Virus record (IMG/VR): IMGVR_UViG_3300021962_000354
Span: 1 to 33,965 of that record
Strand: one strand, 5' to 3'
Source: a virus
DNA length: 33,965 bases
Under the pieces are notes generated by a model. That model did not search any database. It worked only from the letters and a program-made list of their open reading frames with translations, and had not been told where the DNA came from. Position 1 is the stretch's first letter. Every line of letters starts with the position of its first letter. Below are positions 29,216 to 33,965 of this stretch, in pieces. A program made the translations under genes and the position numbers.

Positions 29216-30391
29216 TTAGATTGCACCATAGATACAAGCTGAAGGTTGGAATTGCATCAAATCGCAACGAGCTTCGCAACGGAAAGTGATCAAGTTCTTT
29301 ACGAAATCGTCTTGATCGAATTCAGTTGAACGAACTGCAAGTCCGCTCTGTTGAGCAATAGAGAACTTAGTAGTGTCAAGAACATAAGCCTTAGACGCTG
29401 TAACCAAGCTATGAGGAACAACGGGAATACCCATCATTCTGATGTTACCTTGAGCATCAATTGTGATACCACCAGGAACAGAGTAAGAACCACCAGAAGG
29501 AACGGTTTTCAATACGTTAGCCCAACCAGCGTGTGTGGTCAAGATAAGGTTTGCGTTCCAGTTTGCTGATCCCAACTGAGCAACATAATCTACGAACTTC
29601 TCGGCAGTGTTAGCACCACTAGATACACCAGCAGTTGCGCTAGAAGCGAGGTCGTTCAAGTAATATGTATCTTCAGCTCTTTGGAAATCTTCAATCAAAG
29701 ATTGCTGCAAATATGCGTTCAAGAAAGGAAGATCATCAACCATTTGGCGAGATACCTTTACATAGCCAGCGATGAATTGCAACACTTTGTTTACAACTGT
29801 TACATCGTAGTCCAATTGTGCTTTAGCAGAACCTTCAGTTTGCTTACCGAAAGAACCTTCACCAACTGGAGTGTTTCCACGAGGGAAAGATACTGAACCA
29901 GTTGAAACTGGGATGATGTTGAATACACTTCTGAGGTGTGGGTTAACGAAAGCACGAAGTGCTGGAGAGTTGATGTAAGAAACATAAGGGTTACCAGTAA
30001 GGTTAGAAGCCTCTGTCATTACACCTACGGTTTTAAGATCCAACTCGAAGTTGAAACCTTTACCGTTTGATCTAACTGCTTCTTTAATTGAATCGTAACC
30101 TTTTACGATTGCATCGCCGATTGCAGATTTGATCTCAGCAATATGCTCGTTGTAAGATTGTGCAACTTTCTTAGTCTCAGCAGCACCAATTTTACCAAAT
30201 GCAGCTTTAGCAGCGAGAACTTCTTCTCTTGCTTCAGCAATTGTTTTGTTGTTTTTTGCGAGTTGCTCGTTGATAGCCTCAACTTTGCTTTCGAAAGACT
30301 TAGCAGCCTTCTCAGTAGCAGCAGCAACTTCAGCTTTCTGCTCGGCCATTTTGGCTTCGAGAGCAGCTTCAAATGTTTTAATGTCGCTCAT
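29216..30391 (-). CDS. Major capsid protein, HK97 fold
   Basis: A 391-residue capsid subunit. Residues 1 to about 110 are a Lys/Glu/Ala-rich coiled coil (FEAALEAKMAEQKAEVAAAT onward), equivalent to the delta/scaffolding domain removed by the prohead protease encoded just upstream. The remainder carries the capsid-family blocks (NPHLRSVFNIIPVSTGSVSF, then the VPGGITIDAQGNIRMMGIPV region and the C-terminal DDFVKNLITFRCEARCDLM, split by turns). It is surrounded by protease and terminator, as expected for the most strongly expressed late gene. Cysteines are few. Confidence 0.92.
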   Translation of the reverse strand: MSDIKTFEAALEAKMAEQKAEVAAATEKAAKSFESKVEAINEQLAKNNKTIAEAREEVLAAKAAFGKIGAAETKKVAQSYNEHIAEIKSAIGDAIVKGYDSIKEAVRSNGKGFNFELDLKTVGVMTEASNLTGNPYVSYINSPALRAFVNPHLRSVFNIIPVSTGSVSFPRGNTPVGEGSFGKQTEGSAKAQLDYDVTVVNKVLQFIAGYVKVSRQMVDDLPFLNAYLQQSLIEDFQRAEDTYYLNDLASSATAGVSSGANTAEKFVDYVAQLGSANWNANLILTTHAGWANVLKTVPSGGSYSVPGGITIDAQGNIRMMGIPVVPHSLVTASKAYVLDTTKFSIAQQSGLAVRSTEFDQDDFVKNLITFRCEARCDLMQFQPSACIYGAI

Positions 30392-30400
30392 TTTGTTAAT

Positions 30401-31540
30401 TTAAAATTTGTTTATAATATTTATTAAATACTCAACTGGAACCTCTTCTTCTTTTTGCTGCGCGGGTGTCTCATCGACTGCCTTTGTGCTACTCATACGT
30501 TCAATCAGTTCAGCGAGTTGTTTCACTTTTAACATACACAAATCAATTGTCTCATCCGTTACATCACTGTTGCGGATAAATTTCTCAAAAGATTTGATTT
30601 GATCTTGTATTTGCTCAATGTTATTCATATTCTTCATGCCTAGTAATGGAGTTGCTTCGTTTGCTCCCCATGCAGTAAGGCTTGAACCTTCAAAAAGCAT
30701 TACTTCATGGATTTGGTTAGCATCTCCACTTTTTTGCTCTCTTAGTGTTTTAAATCCGATTGAGTGTTCGGCAATAAGCCCACTCTCAATCATCTTGATA
30801 TAATCTTGACCAAGGTTGTGTTTACCAACCTTGCTCTCATAATAAAGTCCGTACTCGTCCTCTTTCAACACTTGTATTTTACCAAGCGGCTTAGATGGAT
30901 CATGGTTAAGTAGATGCTTAATTCTTCCTTTTCCTTCTGGTCCCCAATCTTGGATTGATCTTTTAAATGCACCTGGCATCATTATATCGCCATCGCTATC
31001 TACATTGCCAAATGCGGAGAAATAACCAGTTACAACTCCTTGCTTAGTATCAACATCTTTAACCTCTAGGTTAAATGATTTGTAATTGTATATCATGCTT
31101 TTTCTATTGTCTATTTGCTCTAATTTACGAATTGCCCAATTAATGCCCGCATCACCTCCCCAAGCGTCCCACATAAGGCCACCGCAACCCTCTGAATAAG
31201 GCACATCTTTGTTTTGTTGATGCCTTTTAAATGATGCCATTCTAGCAATGGTATCACGAGATATTTTCTCACGACTTGCTAGTTGATTTGCTCTTGTCCA
31301 ACCTACGGATGTTCCGCAATCACTGCCATTCTCCTCTTTCCATTTTAATGCTCTTTTTGCATTGTTAGTAGCCGCTTCGGGGTAGTCGTTATAATTTTCT
31401 TCTTTCAACTCCAAACTTTTCTCGCCTTCTTGCGCAAGATAAGCCGCATACGCACGCTCCGCACTATCACGTGATGTATAAATACATTCACCGTCTTTCC
31501 CAATCGCATATTTACCGTTTGAACAAGCGTATATTGGCAT
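30401..31540 (-). CDS. Prohead protease with extra N-terminal domain
   Basis: A 379-residue serine protease of the HK97 prohead (U35) family. The catalytic domain starts near residue 150: GYFSAFGNVDSDGDIMMPGA (172-191), LLNHD with catalytic H213, EHSIGFK with S260, and FEGSSLTAWGAN with E284, matching the His-Ser-Glu triad. Before it, residues about 45-145 form another domain (NDYPEAATNNAKRALKWKEE, then CGTSVGWTRANQLA, then GCGGLMWDAWGGDAG) with conserved Cys, Trp and Gly that I recognise from phage proteins of unknown role. The C-terminal coiled coil may aid scaffolding. It removes the capsid N-terminus during maturation. Confidence 0.9.
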   Translation of the reverse strand: MPIYACSNGKYAIGKDGECIYTSRDSAERAYAAYLAQEGEKSLELKEENYNDYPEAATNNAKRALKWKEENGSDCGTSVGWTRANQLASREKISRDTIARMASFKRHQQNKDVPYSEGCGGLMWDAWGGDAGINWAIRKLEQIDNRKSMIYNYKSFNLEVKDVDTKQGVVTGYFSAFGNVDSDGDIMMPGAFKRSIQDWGPEGKGRIKHLLNHDPSKPLGKIQVLKEDEYGLYYESKVGKHNLGQDYIKMIESGLIAEHSIGFKTLREQKSGDANQIHEVMLFEGSSLTAWGANEATPLLGMKNMNNIEQIQDQIKSFEKFIRNSDVTDETIDLCMLKVKQLAELIERMSSTKAVDETPAQQKEEEVPVEYLINIINKF

Positions 31541-31543
31541 ATT

Positions 31544-32374
31544 TTATCTTTTCATTATTAATCTTCCGTTCTCATCCCTTCTCGGTACAAAACCAACTGT
31601 ACATCGACAATTGATTGTGAAGCCTGCTGGGGCAGTTGGATCACCAGGTTGTGCAGCTAGCACTGTATCGCCTTTTTTACCAGTGGATGTGAACGGCTCA
31701 TTAAAAGGAACTGTTGCACCATCCATGTGAAAATGATCGTAAGAATTTCTTGGAATCCTACGAGTTCTTATATCACGACTAGCTATCCAAACCTTATCCA
31801 CTTCAAAGTTATGCAATTTTGCGCCTTCCATTGCGGCATAGTTACTTGCACGCATCACCTCCGTTCTTGCTATTCTTCTTGCCCTCATCATTGCATATCC
31901 TAGCTCATCACTTTGTACGATCTGCCGACTTATCTCATCTATACCAAGTCCCTCTGCAACGCCTTTGCCAATTATGGCTAGTAATTGCTTTTTTGTTGTC
32001 TGCGTAATGTCAGCTACAAGCATAAAGCCATACTGAGCCAAAAATTGCATGATGGTAGTAATGAAGTCATCATTTAGTCCAAATGGATTGGCTGCTTTCT
32101 GACTCATGTTTCTCACTGCTCTAAATGATGCGTTTCCGAACATAACCGCCGCTTCTCTATAAAGCTGCATCATTATTTTCATCATCTCATCATTCCAAGC
32201 GTAAGCACCCATCAGTGTTTGTGCAGCACCCGTACCATAAAGCCTCACATCACTAGCTACTTTCTCTAGGTCTTTGCTAATTGCCTTCTGAAATAAAGAA
32301 CTATATTTTGCATCGAGCTGCCTACGCATCCTTTCAAACTTCACCCAATATTCGCTTCTTTGCTTCGCGTTCAT
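31544..32374 (-). CDS. MuF-type minor head protein
   Basis: A 276-residue minor capsid or head morphogenesis protein. The N-terminal region is helical; the C-terminal domain holds RRIARTEVMRASNYA (about 162-176), then WIASRDIRTR, HFHMDGATVPFNEPF and the terminal NCRCTVGFVPRRD, the recognisable end of the MuF (phage Mu gpF) family. It is injected or sits at the portal vertex in related phages. It is encoded 14 bases after the portal and before the prohead protease, the canonical order. Confidence 0.9.
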   Translation of the reverse strand: MNAKQRSEYWVKFERMRRQLDAKYSSLFQKAISKDLEKVASDVRLYGTGAAQTLMGAYAWNDEMMKIMMQLYREAAVMFGNASFRAVRNMSQKAANPFGLNDDFITTIMQFLAQYGFMLVADITQTTKKQLLAIIGKGVAEGLGIDEISRQIVQSDELGYAMMRARRIARTEVMRASNYAAMEGAKLHNFEVDKVWIASRDIRTRRIPRNSYDHFHMDGATVPFNEPFTSTGKKGDTVLAAQPGDPTAPAGFTINCRCTVGFVPRRDENGRLIMKR

Positions 32375-32388
32375 CGATGCACTTTTGT

Positions 32389-33894
32389 TTATATGCTGTC
32401 CTCAATGACATCATCATCCTCTTCTCTACTGCGCATTGCTGCTCGCTCTTCTGCTTGGGATATTTCGTCATCACCATCCTCATTATCTCCTCGTCTGTTG
32501 TTTGCGATGTTATCTGATCCGTTGTCCATGCCATCTTCTTCGCTTGGGGGTACCGTTAAGTCCATCACTGCTTGCTCAATAGGAATTAATCCGCTATTGA
32601 TATAAGCATACTCAAATGCGCCTTCTCTTTCTTGATAGTTCATTGCAACACGCTTTTCATCCATTGTTAACCAATTGGCATCACGAAGTGAACGAACCAT
32701 TCTCTCCATGTCTTGCTGCATCTCTGGAAGTGCCGTAATATCAAAGTCGATAAAATAATCTTCTCCGTACCGAGGCACAAGGAATTTATTTAACTCATCA
32801 CGCAACTGACAACACATTGGAATAATTGTGTTGGTAATAAGATCACGCATTGCGTTTTGGTAGTTATTATAGCTTGACGTATCAACATCGAAAAGCACTG
32901 CTGGAAGCCCAAACACTCGGCACCACTGGTGCATACTCATTCTGAGTGTGTTAACCAGCTCCATGTCAACACTAGAAAGTCCAAAGTTTAAATAGTCCCA
33001 AGGAGTTTGCAGCACTGCCACTCTTCCCTTATTATCTATTCCGTTTAGATTCTCATTGACTGCTCTTTTAATATCGTTCGCTTGATCGATTGTAAATGAT
33101 GGCACTATGCTACCAAGTGGCTTTGGGGTAATTGCTCCTTTCGCTCCACCATTGCCAGTCATTGTTGCACTTGCATCGGCAGCATTGTTACTCATGCGAA
33201 GAGTCTTATACGCAGCACGAAGTGGGGACAGTCCACGAAGATGTGTTCTTCTAGTTGCATCAAAGTCTGGGTTCCAACTTCTCCACATCATCACTTGCTC
33301 TTTGGGTAAATCAACACCGGCACCAATTTGAAGTTTATATCCAGCAATTGCATATACATCTTTCGGATCTGGATATATCTCAAGAAATTGAGTAGGTAAA
33401 ATATTAAGCTCACTAAATGTGCCTCCTATCTTGCCATCATTGCCATAAATATTTCCCTCACCACTTAGGTACCTATATCCAAATAAATTCTCGAAGAACT
33501 GATCTTGAGATTGATAAGAGTTAGGCTGCTCAAGAAGTCTTGCAAGAGGAGTACCCATTATGATATTCTCACTGTATGCGTTTTTACGTGCAATAATAGC
33601 CTGCTCGTATGCACCTCTATGTTGTACCCCTTTTACAAGTTGCTTGTAACGCATTAAGTTTGTGCGAGCTTTCTCCCCTGGGTTTAGTTTATAAACATAC
33701 CAAGGAATTGAAGCACTCTTGCGTGCTAAAAAGCTTACAATGGAATAAACATCGGCATTGCCAAGATAACCTTGGTTTACGTACTCTATTCCAGTATAAT
33801 CTTGTATTACCGAACTATTGATGCCGACCATTTGCACTGCACTTGTCGGATAAGGATTGATGCCCTTCTTTTTGAATAAATCAAATAATCCCAT
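32389..33894 (-). CDS. Portal protein, HK97 family
   Basis: A 501-residue portal subunit that forms the dodecameric DNA gate at one capsid vertex. Family blocks seen are VYSIVSFLARKSASIPWYVY (about 49-68), FGYRYLSGEGNIYGN and LRGLSPLRAAYKTL in the first half, the helical LRMSMHQWCRVFGLPAVLF stretch, and NAMRDLITNTIIPMCCQL before an acidic C-terminus (EEDGMDNGSDNIA, then GDDEISQAEE, DDDVIED). It is first in the head operon, directly following the end of the terminase large gene (33899-33965). Its ATG at 33894 is 4 bases past that stop. Confidence 0.95.
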   Translation of the reverse strand: MGLFDLFKKKGINPYPTSAVQMVGINSSVIQDYTGIEYVNQGYLGNADVYSIVSFLARKSASIPWYVYKLNPGEKARTNLMRYKQLVKGVQHRGAYEQAIIARKNAYSENIIMGTPLARLLEQPNSYQSQDQFFENLFGYRYLSGEGNIYGNDGKIGGTFSELNILPTQFLEIYPDPKDVYAIAGYKLQIGAGVDLPKEQVMMWRSWNPDFDATRRTHLRGLSPLRAAYKTLRMSNNAADASATMTGNGGAKGAITPKPLGSIVPSFTIDQANDIKRAVNENLNGIDNKGRVAVLQTPWDYLNFGLSSVDMELVNTLRMSMHQWCRVFGLPAVLFDVDTSSYNNYQNAMRDLITNTIIPMCCQLRDELNKFLVPRYGEDYFIDFDITALPEMQQDMERMVRSLRDANWLTMDEKRVAMNYQEREGAFEYAYINSGLIPIEQAVMDLTVPPSEEDGMDNGSDNIANNRRGDNEDGDDEISQAEERAAMRSREEDDDVIEDSI

Positions 33895-33898
33895 GTTG

Positions 33899-33965
33899 TT
33901 ATATTGCTCCCCAAGTTACACTTGGGATTGTTAATTTAGAATATATTGCATATCTCATAGCATCA
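33899..33965 (-). CDS. terL: Terminase large subunit, C-terminal fragment (continues beyond the window)
   Basis: An open frame enters from the right edge and ends with DAMRYAIYSKLTIPSVTWGA-I-stop, 21 residues. DA(M/L)RYA near the C-terminus is the usual ending of PBSX/T4-type terminases (an Asp in the nuclease active-site helix) and directly precedes the portal gene. The left-edge fragment (1-1053) stops after NYRWKTDRNGNKLDQP, exactly the segment that comes just before this ending in relatives. Both fragments are therefore probably one gene cut by the window boundaries. Confidence 0.85.
   Translation of the reverse strand, partial: DAMRYAIYSKLTIPSVTWGAI

Noticed and set aside
32334-32534. 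Minus-strand 66-codon ORF spanning the portal-MuF junction
   Set aside because: It overlaps the ends of two well-supported genes in another frame and has no independent support.
1-33965. A temperate prophage with integration functions
   Set aside because: No integrase, excisionase, transposase or partition gene is visible; the single 64-residue XRE protein is not enough to claim lysogeny.

Overview
The window is almost entirely phage: a nearly complete genome of a long, non-contractile-tailed (siphovirus-like) double-stranded DNA phage with HK97-type head genes. The host is probably a member of the Bacteroidota. Evidence for the host is the AT-rich sequence, the lack of strong Shine-Dalgarno sites, a promoter of the Bacteroidota type (TTTG, 20 bp spacer, TAGCTTTG) just upstream of the repressor-like gene, and the overall protein style. 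The large terminase gene runs off the left edge without its C-terminus, and the last 67 bases at the right edge encode a typical terminase C-terminus directly ahead of the portal gene. The two ends therefore look like one gene cut open in a circular or permuted map, with only a short stretch (about 23 nt if eight residues are missing) absent.

Nearly every gene is on the minus strand, so the map is read from high to low coordinates. Late block: terminase genes (1875 down to 1, continuing at 33965), portal, MuF-type minor head protein, prohead protease with an extra N-terminal domain, major capsid protein, a strong terminator, two glycosyltransferases, head-tail connector, gp10-like and tail terminator proteins, tail tube, tail assembly chaperone with a programmed -1 frameshift, tape measure, tail hub, fibres ending in an S74 chaperone domain, then holin, GH19 endolysin and a one-piece spanin. 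This block ends with a DEDD exonuclease, an HExxH protein and a weak terminator near 12000.

Early block (11751 down to 3197): a small XRE repressor-like protein behind a Bacteroidota promoter and a cluster of inverted repeats, a membrane protein, an SSB-like protein with an acidic DDTPF tail, a tRNA-like minihelix, a PD-(D/E)XK nuclease, a zinc-ribbon/MazG-like protein, an SF2 helicase, small unknowns, a VRR-NUC nuclease, an orphan beta-class methyltransferase, a prim-pol/SF3 helicase fusion and a DnaA domain-IV-only protein. A 466-bp repeat-rich gap between the last two genes is the best candidate replication origin. No classical DNA polymerase is visible, so replication probably relies on the prim-pol together with host enzymes.

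A 1.2-kb island on the plus strand (2023-3207) carries five small genes, two of them 30-residue membrane peptides, and is flanked by a divergent promoter region and a terminator. No integrase or partition gene is visible, so lysogeny is unsupported despite the XRE protein. The most unusual points are the paired glycosyltransferases set behind a terminator in the head module, the repeat-rich origin next to a truncated DnaA, and the tRNA-like minihelix.
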